Below, in pieces: positions 26,037-35,020 of a stretch of DNA of 64,000 nt; the stretch's first letter is position 1, and each line of letters opens with the position of its first letter. The DNA lies in assembly GCA_963823525.1 (NCBI GenBank), contig CAWGLW010000006.1:1806593-1870592 (forward strand). Reading direction: 5' to 3'. A program made the position numbers and the translations under genes. The notes beneath the pieces are model-generated. The model worked only from the letters and a program-made list of their open reading frames with translations, had not been told where the DNA came from and did not search any database. The stretch comes from CAWGLW01 sp963823525. Lineage in GTDB: Bacteria > Pseudomonadota > Gammaproteobacteria > Steroidobacterales > Steroidobacteraceae.

Positions 26037-26294
26037 ATGACCGCCGACGAGGTAACTCAGCTCATTCAGGCCGCCCTTCCCGAAGCGCGGATTCGTGTCC
26101 TGACGGACGACGACACCCATTTCGAAGCCGTGATCATCGCCCCGCAATTTGCGGGCAAACGCTCGCTGCAGCGTCACCAGCTGGTCTACGGCGCACTCGG
26201 TTCGAAAATGGGCCGAGAAATCCACGCGCTCTCGATGGCTGCCTATACACCGGAGGAATGGGCTGCCGCCGGTGGTGAGCCCGGCCCGGCCTGA
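26037..26294 (+). CDS. ibaG: BolA/IbaG family protein
   Basis: 85-residue BolA-like protein, probably working with a monothiol glutaredoxin in iron-sulfur cluster handling; the E. coli homologue IbaG is linked to acid response. The core is intact: PEARIRVLTDDDTHFEAVIIA, GKRSLQRHQLVYGALG and IHALSMAAYTPEEW, including the conserved His of RHQ. It precedes murA by 14 bp, the conserved ibaG-murA arrangement. Confidence 0.93.
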   Translation: MTADEVTQLIQAALPEARIRVLTDDDTHFEAVIIAPQFAGKRSLQRHQLVYGALGSKMGREIHALSMAAYTPEEWAAAGGEPGPA

Positions 26295-26308
26295 CCGGAG
26301 CGGATCAC

Positions 26309-27583
26309 TTGGACAGCCTGCAGATCCGCGGCGGCGTGCCCCTGGACGGGGACGTGCACATCTCCGGTGCAAAGAACGCCACACTACCGATCCTCGCCGG
26401 TGCTTTACTGGCCAACGGTCCGGTGACGATCGGCAACGTGCCGCACCTGCACGACGTCACGACGATGATTGAGCTGCTCGGGCGCATGGGTGTCGGTGTT
26501 ACTGTCGGTGAGCGCATGGCGATCGAGGTCGACCCGCGATCGACGAAAGAGACCTTTGCGCCTTACGAACTGGTCAAGACGATGCGGGCCGCGATCCTGG
26601 TGCTCGGGCCGCTGGTGGCCCGTTTCGGTTCCGCCGATGTGTCGCTTCCCGGCGGGTGCGCGATCGGTGCGCGTCCGGTGAATATTCACGTCGCCGGTCT
26701 GCAGGCGATGGGTGCCGATGTACACATTGAAAACGGCTATATCAAGGCCCGCTCCGGCCGGCTGAAGGGCGCCCGAATCGTGCTGGAGACCGTTACCGTC
26801 ACCGGAACCGAGAACCTGATGATGGCGGCCACCCTGGCCCAGGGCCGGACCATCCTCGAGAATGCCGCGCGCGAACCGGAAATCGTCGACCTGGCATTGT
26901 TTCTGAACTCGATGGGCGCCAGGGTCTCCGGGCATGGTACGGATACGATCATCATCGATGGCGTCGAGGCGATGCAGGGCACTGAGTACAATGTCCTGCC
27001 CGATCGCATCGAGGCCGGCACCTACCTTGTAGCCGGCGCGATCACCGGCGGCCGCGTGAGGGCCCGGGGCGCGATCGCCGAGCATCTCGATGCCGTACTT
27101 GGCAAGCTCGAGGAGGCCGGAGCCGACGTCACGCGTGGTCAGGGGTTCGTCGAGGTCGATATGCGCGGCCGCCGGCCGCGGGCCGTCGATATCCGCACCG
27201 CGCCGCACCCGGGTTTCCCGACCGATATGCAGGCGCAGTTCGCGGCACTGAACACCGTGGCCGACGGTGTCGGTACGATCATCGAGACGATTTTCGAGAA
27301 TCGCTTCATGCACATGCTGGAAATGCGGCGCATGGGTGCGGAGATCCGCCTCGAAGGCAACACGGCCATCATCAAGGGCGTGCCGCGGCTGACGGCTGCC
27401 CCGGTCATGGCCACCGACCTGCGGGCATCGGCCAGCCTGGTACTGGCCGGCCTGGTGGCCGAGGGCACCACGGAGGTCGAGCGGATCTACCACATTGATC
27501 GTGGGTACGAGTGCATCGAGGAGAAGCTCCAGGGTCTCGGGGCGCAGATCAAGCGCATATCACGCGGACGAGGGGCGCAATGA
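26309..27583 (+). CDS. murA: UDP-N-acetylglucosamine 1-carboxyvinyltransferase
   Basis: First committed step of peptidoglycan synthesis, adding enolpyruvate from PEP to UDP-GlcNAc in the cytosol; the fosfomycin target. 424 residues; active-site Cys near residue 117 in PGGCAIGARPVN. SGAKNATLPILAGALL and GTENLMMAATLAQG are typical. The start is TTG at 26309 with GGAG upstream; no ATG or GTG fits the conserved N terminus. Cys at the active site predicts fosfomycin sensitivity of the enzyme. Confidence 0.96.
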   Translation: MDSLQIRGGVPLDGDVHISGAKNATLPILAGALLANGPVTIGNVPHLHDVTTMIELLGRMGVGVTVGERMAIEVDPRSTKETFAPYELVKTMRAAILVLGPLVARFGSADVSLPGGCAIGARPVNIHVAGLQAMGADVHIENGYIKARSGRLKGARIVLETVTVTGTENLMMAATLAQGRTILENAAREPEIVDLALFLNSMGARVSGHGTDTIIIDGVEAMQGTEYNVLPDRIEAGTYLVAGAITGGRVRARGAIAEHLDAVLGKLEEAGADVTRGQGFVEVDMRGRRPRAVDIRTAPHPGFPTDMQAQFAALNTVADGVGTIIETIFENRFMHMLEMRRMGAEIRLEGNTAIIKGVPRLTAAPVMATDLRASASLVLAGLVAEGTTEVERIYHIDRGYECIEEKLQGLGAQIKRISRGRGAQ

Positions 27584-27603
27584 AAAACACCAATTCCGCC
27601 GTG

Positions 27604-27609
27604 TATAAT
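27604..27609 (+). promoter_or_regulatory. Candidate -10 element of the petABC promoter
   Basis: A perfect TATAAT stands 93 bp before petA, just after the murA stop. At 17-bp spacing the -35 position holds only TGAAAA, a poor match, so an activator may be needed. It is the best -10 match seen in the window. Confidence 0.5.
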
Positions 27610-27701
27610 CATCGGCTACCCGCGGCGGGCCCGATCCGCCCCGGGGCTGTAGACAAACTGGTTGGCAGATCGGCGCGGCCGCATCCCGAGGAGAATGCTG
27701 G

Positions 27702-28295
27702 ATGAGCGAAGAAGTCGATGCGGGCAGGCGCCATTTCCTGACCGTTGCTACGGTGGCGACCGGCGCTGTAGGCGCGGCATTTGTCGCCGTGCCCTTCCTG
27801 GCGTCCTGGAAGCCGAGCGCGCGCGCCAAGGCGCTGGGCGCTCCGGTAGAAGTTGATATCAGCAAGCTGGATCCTGGCAGCATGGTCAAGGTGGAGTGGC
27901 GCGGTAAGGCTGTCTTCATCGTGCACCGCACGCCGGAGATGCTCGGCACGCTTGATGGCGTCAATGGCAAGCTTCGCGACCCGGACTCGGCTGAATCCGA
28001 GCAGCCTGAATACGCGCGCAACGAGGCGCGGGCGATCAAGCCCGAGTACCTGGTGCTGGTTGGCGTGTGCACGCATCTCGGTTGCGCCCCGCTGGAGAAG
28101 TTCGCCAGGGGTGATGTGACCGTAGCAGCCGACTGGCCCGGTGGGTTCTTCTGCCCCTGCCACGGCTCTAAGTTCGACCTGTCCGGGCGCGTATTCAAGG
28201 ATGTCCCGGCGCCCAAGAACCTGCCGGTGCCGCCATACAAGTATGTCAGCGATACCCGCATCCTCATTGGAGCTGACGCGGAGAGCGTGGCATGA
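27702..28295 (+). CDS. petA: Ubiquinol-cytochrome c reductase iron-sulfur (Rieske) subunit
   Basis: Carries the 2Fe-2S cluster that takes electrons from ubiquinol to cytochrome c1 in the bc1 complex. 197 residues. GRRHFLTVATVATGAVG is a Tat-type, uncleaved N-terminal anchor. The cluster ligands lie in CTHLGC (Cys123, His125) and CPCHGS (Cys151, His154); Cys128 and Cys153 form the stabilising disulfide. A GAGGAG lies upstream of ATG 27702. It overlaps petB by 4 bp. Confidence 0.97.
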   Translation: MSEEVDAGRRHFLTVATVATGAVGAAFVAVPFLASWKPSARAKALGAPVEVDISKLDPGSMVKVEWRGKAVFIVHRTPEMLGTLDGVNGKLRDPDSAESEQPEYARNEARAIKPEYLVLVGVCTHLGCAPLEKFARGDVTVAADWPGGFFCPCHGSKFDLSGRVFKDVPAPKNLPVPPYKYVSDTRILIGADAESVA

Positions 28296-29554
28296 GCAGC
28301 AGCACTGACACAGCAAGGACCGGCAACGGGCGACTCGCGGCGCTCCAGGGCTGGATCGACGACCGTTTCCCGATGACCAAGCTCTGGAACGAGCAGGTCG
28401 CGGAGTACTACGCGCCGAAAAACATGAATTTCTGGTACTACTTCGGCTCACTGTCGTTGATGGTGCTGGTCCTGCAGATCGTCACGGGCATCTTCCTGAC
28501 GATGAATTACAAACCTTCGGCTGCAGAAGCCTTCAGTTCCGTCGAGTACATCATGCGTGATGTCGACTGGGGCTGGCTGATCCGCTACCTGCATTCCACC
28601 GGTGCGTCGGCATTTTTTATTGTCGTTTACCTGCACATGTTCCGCGGCCTGATCTACGGGTCCTACCAGAAACCGCGCGAGTTGCTGTGGATTTTCGGCA
28701 TGCTCATCTATCTCTGCCTGATGGCAGAGGCGTTTTTCGGCTACCTGCTTCCCTGGGGCAACATGTCCTACTGGGGTGCGCAGGTCATTGTCTCGCTGTT
28801 CGGGGCGCTGCCTTACATCGGCAATGAACTGACCGAGTGGATCCGCGGCGATTACTTCATATCGGATGTGACCCTGAACCGGTTCTTCGCGCTGCATGTC
28901 ATCGCGATTCCGCTGGCGCTCATTTTCCTGGTCATCGCCCATCTGATGGCCCTGCACGAGGTCGGTTCCAACAATCCCGACGGCGTGGAGATCAAGAAGG
29001 TCAAGGGACCGGATGGCATCCCGCTGGACGGCATTGCCTTTCATCCCTACTACACGGTCAAGGACCTGTTCGGTGTCGGCGTGTTCCTGATCCTGTTCTG
29101 CCTGGTGGTGTTTTTTGCGCCGGAGATGGGCGGGTACTTCCTCGAGCACGCGAACTTCGATCCAGCCAATCCGCTGCAGACGCCCGAGCACATCGCGCCG
29201 GTGTGGTACTTCACACCTTTCTACGCAATCCTGCGTGCCGTGCCCGACAAGCTGATGGGTGTGGGCCTGATGGGCGCGGCCGTGATTATCCTGTTCTTTC
29301 TTCCGTGGCTCGACCGGGGCAAGGTCAAGTCGATCCGTTATCGCGGACCGCTGTTCAGGTTCTTCGTGATTGCATTCGCAATCAGCTTCCTCGCCCTGGG
29401 CTATCTCGGTCTGAAGCCCCCGACGCCGCTTTATACAAACCTGGCGCGGTTCTTCACGGTGGTTTATTTCGCATTCTTTCTGCTGATGCCGTGGTATTCG
29501 AAAATCGACCGTACCAGGCCGGTGCCGACGAGGGTCACGTACGATGCGCACTAA
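28292..29554 (+). CDS. petB: Cytochrome b subunit of the bc1 complex
   Basis: Inner-membrane diheme subunit that oxidises ubiquinol at Qo and reduces quinone at Qi. 420 residues with eight predicted helices, HSTGASAFFIVVYLHMFRG (heme His), LLPWGNMSYWGAQVI and the second-helix His pair in FFALHVIAIPLAL. The Qo-site PEWY motif reads PVWY here. The C-terminal extra helix makes it longer than split b6-type proteins. It overlaps petC by 11 bp. Confidence 0.97.
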   Translation: MSSSTDTARTGNGRLAALQGWIDDRFPMTKLWNEQVAEYYAPKNMNFWYYFGSLSLMVLVLQIVTGIFLTMNYKPSAAEAFSSVEYIMRDVDWGWLIRYLHSTGASAFFIVVYLHMFRGLIYGSYQKPRELLWIFGMLIYLCLMAEAFFGYLLPWGNMSYWGAQVIVSLFGALPYIGNELTEWIRGDYFISDVTLNRFFALHVIAIPLALIFLVIAHLMALHEVGSNNPDGVEIKKVKGPDGIPLDGIAFHPYYTVKDLFGVGVFLILFCLVVFFAPEMGGYFLEHANFDPANPLQTPEHIAPVWYFTPFYAILRAVPDKLMGVGLMGAAVIILFFLPWLDRGKVKSIRYRGPLFRFFVIAFAISFLALGYLGLKPPTPLYTNLARFFTVVYFAFFLLMPWYSKIDRTRPVPTRVTYDAH

Positions 29555-30287
29555 GCTTCTGGTAATTGTTGCTGCACTGCTGCCGGCTGCGACTTTCGCT
29601 GCGGGCGGTGGAGCGCACCCGGTCGAGGCGGCTCACAACGATGTCTCCAATAAGGCATCGCTGCAGCGTGGGGCTGCTAATTTCGTCAACTATTGCCTTG
29701 GCTGTCACTCCGCAAAATACGTCCGTTACAACCGCGTCGCCGCGGACCTGGGACTCAGTGAACAGCAGTTGATCGACAACCTGATGTTCACTGGCGAACG
29801 GCCGCACGATACGATGCGCAACGCGATGGATCCGGACAGCGCGCGGCGATGGTTTGGCGTTCCGCCACCCGATCTTTCCCTGGTCGCCCGAAGCCGCGGC
29901 ACGGACTACGTGTACACGTTCCTGCGTTCTTTCTACAAGGACCCTGAAAAGGCCAGCGGCGTCAACAACCTGGCCTTGCCGGGCACGGCGATGCCGCATG
30001 TCCTGTGGGAGTTGCAGGGCATGCAGGAGATAATCTGGGAAGGCGAGATGGATGAACACGGCAACGCGCAGAAACACTTTAAGGAGTTTGCGCTCGCCGA
30101 ACCGGGCAAGCTGACGGCCGAAGAGTTCGACGGTTTCGTCCGTGATACGGTAAATTTCCTCGACTACATTTCCGAGCCGGCGCAGTTGCAGCGTCGCGCG
30201 CTCGGTTTCCCGGTGATCGCGTTCTTGATCTTCTTCACGCTGCTGGCGTGGGCACTCAAGAAGGAATTCTGGAAGGACGTAAAGTAG
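29544..30287 (+). CDS. petC: Cytochrome c1 of the bc1 complex
   Basis: Membrane-anchored c-type cytochrome passing electrons to soluble cytochrome c. 247 residues: signal peptide (LLVIVAALLPAATFA), heme motif CLGCH (Cys51, Cys54, His55), a likely Met axial ligand in GTAMPHVLWELQGMQ, and a C-terminal anchor helix (IAFLIFFTLLAWAL). It needs export and the cytochrome c maturation system, which is not in this window. sspA follows, as in many gammaproteobacteria. Confidence 0.96.
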   Translation: MRTKLLVIVAALLPAATFAAGGGAHPVEAAHNDVSNKASLQRGAANFVNYCLGCHSAKYVRYNRVAADLGLSEQQLIDNLMFTGERPHDTMRNAMDPDSARRWFGVPPPDLSLVARSRGTDYVYTFLRSFYKDPEKASGVNNLALPGTAMPHVLWELQGMQEIIWEGEMDEHGNAQKHFKEFALAEPGKLTAEEFDGFVRDTVNFLDYISEPAQLQRRALGFPVIAFLIFFTLLAWALKKEFWKDVK

Positions 30288-30330
30288 GTGACTTTGTAAT
30301 GAAACATATGCCCGCGCTTGCCAGAGCGGC

Positions 30331-30930
30331 GTGCTGACTCTTTTCTCACGCAGCGATGACCCGCACTGTCACTGGGTGCGCATCGTGGTCGCGGAGAAGG
30401 CCCTTGCGGTTCGCGTGGTCGATGTCGACCCGAGCCGCCCACCGGAAGACCTGATCGATCTGAATCCGTACCAGAGTGTCCCGACGCTCGTGGATCGCGA
30501 TCTCGTCGTCTACGAACCGCGCGTGATCGGCGAGTACCTCGATGAGCGCTATCCGCATCCACCGATGCTGCCAAATGATCCCGGCAACCGGGCGCAGGCG
30601 CGGGTGGCAATGCATCGCATCGAGCGCGACTGGTACGGCTGTGCCCAGTTAATGGCCCGCAGCGAAGGCCGCGAATCACAGAAGCTCCGACGGCTGATGC
30701 TGGAAAGCATTCTTGCATCAGAGCCGCTGTTTCGGATCAAGCCCTGGTTTCTGTCCGATCATTTCTCGCTGCTCGATGCGGCGGTCGCGCCGATCCTGTG
30801 GCGATTGCCGGAATGGAAGATCGAACTGCCGGCGACGGCGCAATCGATTCTTCGTTACGGCGAACAGGTATTCGCGCGTCCAAGCGTTCGCCAGAGCATG
30901 AGCGAGACAGAGCGGGAGATGCGCGTGTGA
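30331..30930 (+). CDS. sspA: Stringent starvation protein A
   Basis: Glutathione-S-transferase-fold protein that binds RNA polymerase and alters promoter choice in stress; it lacks GST activity in studied species. 199 residues with DLNPYQSVPTLVDRDLVVYE, GEYLDERYPHPP and a helical C-terminal domain (FLSDHFSLLDAAVAPILWRLP). The only workable start is GTG at 30331, with a weak ribosome site. A 12-codon frame (30299-30337) overlaps it and could act as a leader. Its stop overlaps sspB (GTGA). Confidence 0.94.
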   Translation: MLTLFSRSDDPHCHWVRIVVAEKALAVRVVDVDPSRPPEDLIDLNPYQSVPTLVDRDLVVYEPRVIGEYLDERYPHPPMLPNDPGNRAQARVAMHRIERDWYGCAQLMARSEGRESQKLRRLMLESILASEPLFRIKPWFLSDHFSLLDAAVAPILWRLPEWKIELPATAQSILRYGEQVFARPSVRQSMSETEREMRV

Positions 30931-31328
30931 AATCGCGCAGGCCCTATCTGCTGCGGGCCATGCACGAATGGATCAACGACAGTGGCCATACGCCGCACGT
31001 CGTGGTCGATGCGACGGTCGCCGCCGTGCAGGTGCCGACGCAGTTTATCAGCGACGGAAAGATCGTACTCAACGTCAGCTGGGACGCGACTTCCGACCTG
31101 GTGCTGGGCAACGAGGAGATCACCTTCAACGCACGCTTTGGCGGAGTTGGCCGGGTGGTGCGCGTGCCGACCGAAGCGGTGCTCGCGATTTACGCGCGTG
31201 AAACCGGTGAAGGCATGCTCTTCAACGAAGACGCGCAGCCCGCGCCTGACGATCCTGGCGCAGGTGACGGGGGCGGGCCGCCTGCGCCCGGCGGTACGGG
31301 TAAACCGCAGTTGACCGTGGTCAAGTAG
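30927..31328 (+). CDS. sspB: ClpXP protease specificity-enhancing factor SspB
   Basis: Adaptor that delivers ssrA-tagged proteins to ClpXP. 133 residues from GTG 30927: N-terminal substrate-binding fold (RPYLLRAMHEWINDSGHTPHVVVDA, interrupted here) with VLNVSWDATSDLVLGN and the ssrA-groove region. A Gly/Pro-rich flexible linker (about 105-124) ends in PQLTVVK, matching the ClpX-binding tail of E. coli SspB. It is translationally coupled to sspA and convergent with yraN. Confidence 0.94.
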   Translation: MKSRRPYLLRAMHEWINDSGHTPHVVVDATVAAVQVPTQFISDGKIVLNVSWDATSDLVLGNEEITFNARFGGVGRVVRVPTEAVLAIYARETGEGMLFNEDAQPAPDDPGAGDGGGPPAPGGTGKPQLTVVK

Positions 31329-31351
31329 CACTCAGGCGCTGCTTGCGAGGC

Positions 31352-31726
31352 TCAGCCAGTGACGCTGAACGCGTTGCAGATCCAGTTCAGGCGCGCCTGC
31401 TGATCTTCGCCATCGATGGTGACGACGTCGAATCGGGCTCGCAGTTTTGCAAGGTCCGGTCTCATGAGCAGCAAATGGCGAGCGGCACGTACGATGCGCC
31501 TGCGCTTGCGACCGTCGATCGATTCCGCGGCGCTGCCATATTTGCCACTTGCCCTGGAGCGGACCTCGACGAGCACCAGCGTTGCGCCCTGAAGCATGAC
31601 CAGATCGATTTCACCGCCGCGGCAGCGGTAGTTCCGATCCAGCGGCTCGAGTCCCTGAGCGCACAGATACTCGAGCGCACGCTCCTCGGCCCTGCGCCCG
31701 AGTTCGGTCGTCGTCTCAGGGCGCAC
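31352..31726 (-). CDS. yraN: UPF0102/YraN family nuclease-fold protein
   Basis: Uncharacterised but widespread protein with a restriction-endonuclease-like fold. 124 residues from GTG 31726; it keeps GEIDLVMLQG and VLVEVRSRASGKYG, the D-x-ExK-type catalytic pattern. The GTG start gives an N terminus (RPETTTELGRRAEE) like that of relatives; a TTG at 31789 would overlap lpoA by 74 bp instead of 11. Neighbouring lpoA and rsmI form its usual context. Function is not assigned. Confidence 0.85.
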   Translation of the reverse strand: MRPETTTELGRRAEERALEYLCAQGLEPLDRNYRCRGGEIDLVMLQGATLVLVEVRSRASGKYGSAAESIDGRKRRRIVRAARHLLLMRPDLAKLRARFDVVTIDGEDQQARLNWICNAFSVTG

Positions 31727-33350
31727 TGGGAGCGAAAAGCGATTCCGAACGTCCCGCCGGCCGTGGAGTGCCGTTCTCAATACGTGCAAAATCGAGTCGA
31801 CGGGTAACCCGCCCCGATTCGGTCATTTCCAGCCCGCCAGTCAATCCGCTCACGCCGACATGGCGCACGTTACCGCGCAGTTCGTTCATCAGCAGGTAAG
31901 CATCGTAGCCGAATGCAAAGAGCCGCAGACGGCCAGGAGCCTTCGACGACCAGGTGCCATTCACCGTATCCCAGAGCTGCGGCGCGCCTTGTCCGTCGTA
32001 AAGTACCCACGGGATTTCCGGAAACACCATGCCTTCGAAGTCATTTCCGCCGCTTGCGCCGGCAACCCAGGCGTCGGATGTGGCGTAGACGGGCACCCGG
32101 TAGGTCATCTGGAAACGCAGTTGCGGCGTCAATGCACTGGCCGTACGCGCATTCGCCGCCAGGAAGACGAACTGCGGACCCTCCAGCGCCTCGGCGGCCG
32201 AATCGCGGCGCGGCGCCGGGCGAGCACCGGTGCCACGGTCGCCGGCACCGCCGAAGCGTCCGAGCGCTGAGCGCAACGGTCCCGAGAAATCCGCCGAGGC
32301 GGCGTCATAAGTCTGCACTGATGTCAACGTGAGGCCACTGAGCAAGGCCTCGTCCGTGAAGGCTGTGCGCACGCGCTCACCCCAGTCGCTCTGCGGAAAC
32401 AGCGCCACGCCTTGCGAGAGGCCATCGGCCGCAATGCGCCGGGCCACTGCGCGCGCTTCTTCCTCGGGGTCGAGCGCATAGCTGAACAGGAAAGCCGGTG
32501 GTGTGACTGCTTCATAGGCGTTCAACGCCAGCACCGGAACCGGGATCTGTGATTCGTTGACGATCGCCTGTACCTCAGGTCTGGCCAGCGGCCCGACGAC
32601 GAACCGGGCGCCCTCCGAAAGCGCCCGGTTAAACGCCGCGACGGCACCGGACGCGGCCGTGTCATAGATCTCGATGCGCGGGCGGTTCTCCGGTGACCGG
32701 GCCAGCCACGCCGCGGCAAACCCATCACGGACGGCTTCACCCAGTGCCTCCAGGCGACCGGATAATGGCAGCAGCAATGCGATATGTGAGGGTTGATCGA
32801 GCGGCAGGATTGCAAGGCCCGGTGCGCCGGGCACAAAGGTCTCCACGGGTTCGGGTTCGGCGGCAATGACGGGTGCCCTGGCCGATTCGATCATCGCCAG
32901 GGCCTGTTCACGCAGTGACTTCAGTGCTGGCGGCAGTGGTTCAGGCAGATCGCCCAGTGCCGCAAGGGCTGCCTCAGGCTGATTGCGCGCCAGCGCGATG
33001 CCGGCACGAACCTCCGCATACACCATCGCTTGCTGGTCGTTGAGTCGCCGCTTGCCGGCTTCATTCGCCATGCGTTCGGCATCGTTGACCTGGCCGGCGG
33101 CCAGGTACTCCCGGGCTGCGAGCAGCGCGATCGTGCGATCGGTGCCAAGGATACGTCGCTCAGATGCCTTGTCATAAAGTCTTGCGGCCTCGGCATGACG
33201 CCCCTCGCGGGCGTTTTTCTCAGCCGCCGCGATATCATCACGGCGCGACGCGGCGGCCTGCTCTGCAGGCATGGCCAATAACACGACGGTGAACAGCAGG
33301 GCCAGCCAGCGAAGCCTGCCTTGCGGCCGGCGATCAGGTGCGTGCAGCAT
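31716..33350 (-). CDS. lpoA: LppC/LpoA-type penicillin-binding protein activator
   Basis: Homologue of LpoA, which in E. coli is an outer-membrane lipoprotein activating PBP1A. 544 residues: signal peptide (LALLFTVVLLAMPAEQAAA), TPR-like N-terminal region (about 40-150), then a periplasmic-binding-protein-like domain (HIALLLPLSGRLEALGEAVRDGF). No cysteine follows the signal peptide, so the lipobox expected for an outer-membrane lipoprotein is missing. Divergent from rsmI, overlapping yraN, as in related genomes. Confidence 0.88.
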   Translation of the reverse strand: MLHAPDRRPQGRLRWLALLFTVVLLAMPAEQAAASRRDDIAAAEKNAREGRHAEAARLYDKASERRILGTDRTIALLAAREYLAAGQVNDAERMANEAGKRRLNDQQAMVYAEVRAGIALARNQPEAALAALGDLPEPLPPALKSLREQALAMIESARAPVIAAEPEPVETFVPGAPGLAILPLDQPSHIALLLPLSGRLEALGEAVRDGFAAAWLARSPENRPRIEIYDTAASGAVAAFNRALSEGARFVVGPLARPEVQAIVNESQIPVPVLALNAYEAVTPPAFLFSYALDPEEEARAVARRIAADGLSQGVALFPQSDWGERVRTAFTDEALLSGLTLTSVQTYDAASADFSGPLRSALGRFGGAGDRGTGARPAPRRDSAAEALEGPQFVFLAANARTASALTPQLRFQMTYRVPVYATSDAWVAGASGGNDFEGMVFPEIPWVLYDGQGAPQLWDTVNGTWSSKAPGRLRLFAFGYDAYLLMNELRGNVRHVGVSGLTGGLEMTESGRVTRRLDFARIENGTPRPAGRSESLFAPSAP

Positions 33351-33370
33351 GGGATCGAAGGGAGAGCAGT

Positions 33371-34267
33371 GTGACGAATGACAGCAAGGATTCTATAGCG
33401 CCTCGTGGCATTGGCACACTTTTCGTCGTTGCGACCCCGATCGGCAACCTGGCTGACCTCACGCCCCGGGCCGCGGAGATTCTGCTCGAGGCGGATCTCC
33501 TGCTCGCCGAGGATACGCGGCACACGATGCAGTTGCTGCATGCCGCGGGCATTGAGCGTCGCGCGGGGCGGATCGAGTCATTCCACGAACACAATGAACG
33601 CGAGCGAGTGCCGGAGGTGATCCGGCGGCTCGAGGCGGGCGAATCGGTGGCGCTGGTCAGCGATGCGGGTACGCCGCTGCTCAGCGATCCGGGTAACGGA
33701 CTCGTCACTGCCGCGGCCCGCGCCGGTTGCAACGTGGTCGCCGTCCCGGGTCCATCGGCGGTCGTTGCGGCACTGTCGGTCGCGGGACTGCCGACCGATC
33801 GTTTCGCTTTCGAGGGATTTCTGCCTGCCAGGCCCGCTGCGCGCCAGCGGGCATTGCGAGGCCTCGCCGAGGAAAGCCGCACGCTGGTGTTCTATGAGGC
33901 GCCGCACCGGATTGCTGCGACACTGGCCGATATTGCCCAGTGCCTGGGCGCAGACCGTCCAGCGGCCGTCGCCCGCGAGCTGACCAAGAAGTTCGAAACA
34001 GTGTATCGCGGAACAATTGGTGAACTGGCCGGAATGGCCACAGCCGACGAGAGGATCGCGCGTGGCGAACTGGTCGTCGTCGTCGGTGGCTCGCCGACGA
34101 CGGTTACCGGTGACACAGAAGCCGTTCGCGTGCTCGATATCCTGCTTGCTGAGCTGCCCGCCTCGCAGGCGGCCAGGCTGACCGCCCGGATCACCGGCCG
34201 CAATCGCAGGGAACTCTACGAAATGGCGCTCGGCCGAGGTGGCCCCTCATCCGACCGGGCAGAGTAA
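33371..34267 (+). CDS. rsmI: 16S rRNA (cytidine1402-2'-O)-methyltransferase
   Basis: Methylates the 2'-OH of C1402 in the ribosomal P site; its partner RsmH, which adds the base methyl at the same nucleotide, is encoded 1.2 kb downstream. 298 residues of the tetrapyrrole-methylase fold, with VVATPIGNLADLTPRA, AEDTRHT, LVSDAGTPLLSDPG and VFYEAPHRI. The GTG at 33371 has GGGAG seven bases upstream and avoids overlap with divergent lpoA. Confidence 0.95.
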   Translation: MTNDSKDSIAPRGIGTLFVVATPIGNLADLTPRAAEILLEADLLLAEDTRHTMQLLHAAGIERRAGRIESFHEHNERERVPEVIRRLEAGESVALVSDAGTPLLSDPGNGLVTAAARAGCNVVAVPGPSAVVAALSVAGLPTDRFAFEGFLPARPAARQRALRGLAEESRTLVFYEAPHRIAATLADIAQCLGADRPAAVARELTKKFETVYRGTIGELAGMATADERIARGELVVVVGGSPTTVTGDTEAVRVLDILLAELPASQAARLTARITGRNRRELYEMALGRGGPSSDRAE

Positions 34268-34295
34268 CAGCTCGATTTCGCGTACACTGCAGCCT

Positions 34296-34693
<398 letters not shown>

Positions 34694-34766
34694 AATTTTT
34701 TGCCCACTTTCTCCCACCGCTGGCGGAGGCTGGAACGGCCCTGCTGTGTCTCCGGCGAGGAAAAAG

Positions 34767-34810
34767 AACGCCTTGCAGGGGCCCTTTCAGGGCTATCCGC
34801 GGCGTTTTTA
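34767..34810 (+). terminator. Candidate terminator downstream of rnpB
   Basis: AACGCC (34767-34772) pairs with GGCGTT (34801-34806), followed by TTTA. A second small hairpin GCCCT-TTC-AGGGC lies inside. The A-run before the left arm allows a longer stem and possible action on both strands. The loop is large, so strength is uncertain. Confidence 0.4.
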
Positions 34811-34983
34811 CATAACGTTTGAGTTTGCACCGGCATTTCCCACTTTGCCGCCGCCTGATAGCCTTTAAAAGAACCCCGCATAAGCGATTGATTGCTATCG
34901 GGAAGCACGGCCGCGCTCCTGCCCGGGGTTGTCGTGTCGAGGCTAAGTTCCTGTGCTTGCTAGAGAAAGTTTGTGGCTGGGCG

Positions 34984-35013
34984 TTGACTCTGCGCCCGCC
35001 GCCGACCTATAGT
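34984..35013 (+). promoter_or_regulatory. Sigma-70 promoter of the mraZ/dcw cluster
   Basis: TTGACT (34984-34989) and TATAGT (35008-35013) are separated by 18 bp and each match consensus at five of six positions. The start would lie near 35020, directly at the first MraZ box, so MraZ binding would block it. Confidence 0.7.
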
Positions 35014-35020
35014 GCCGCGA

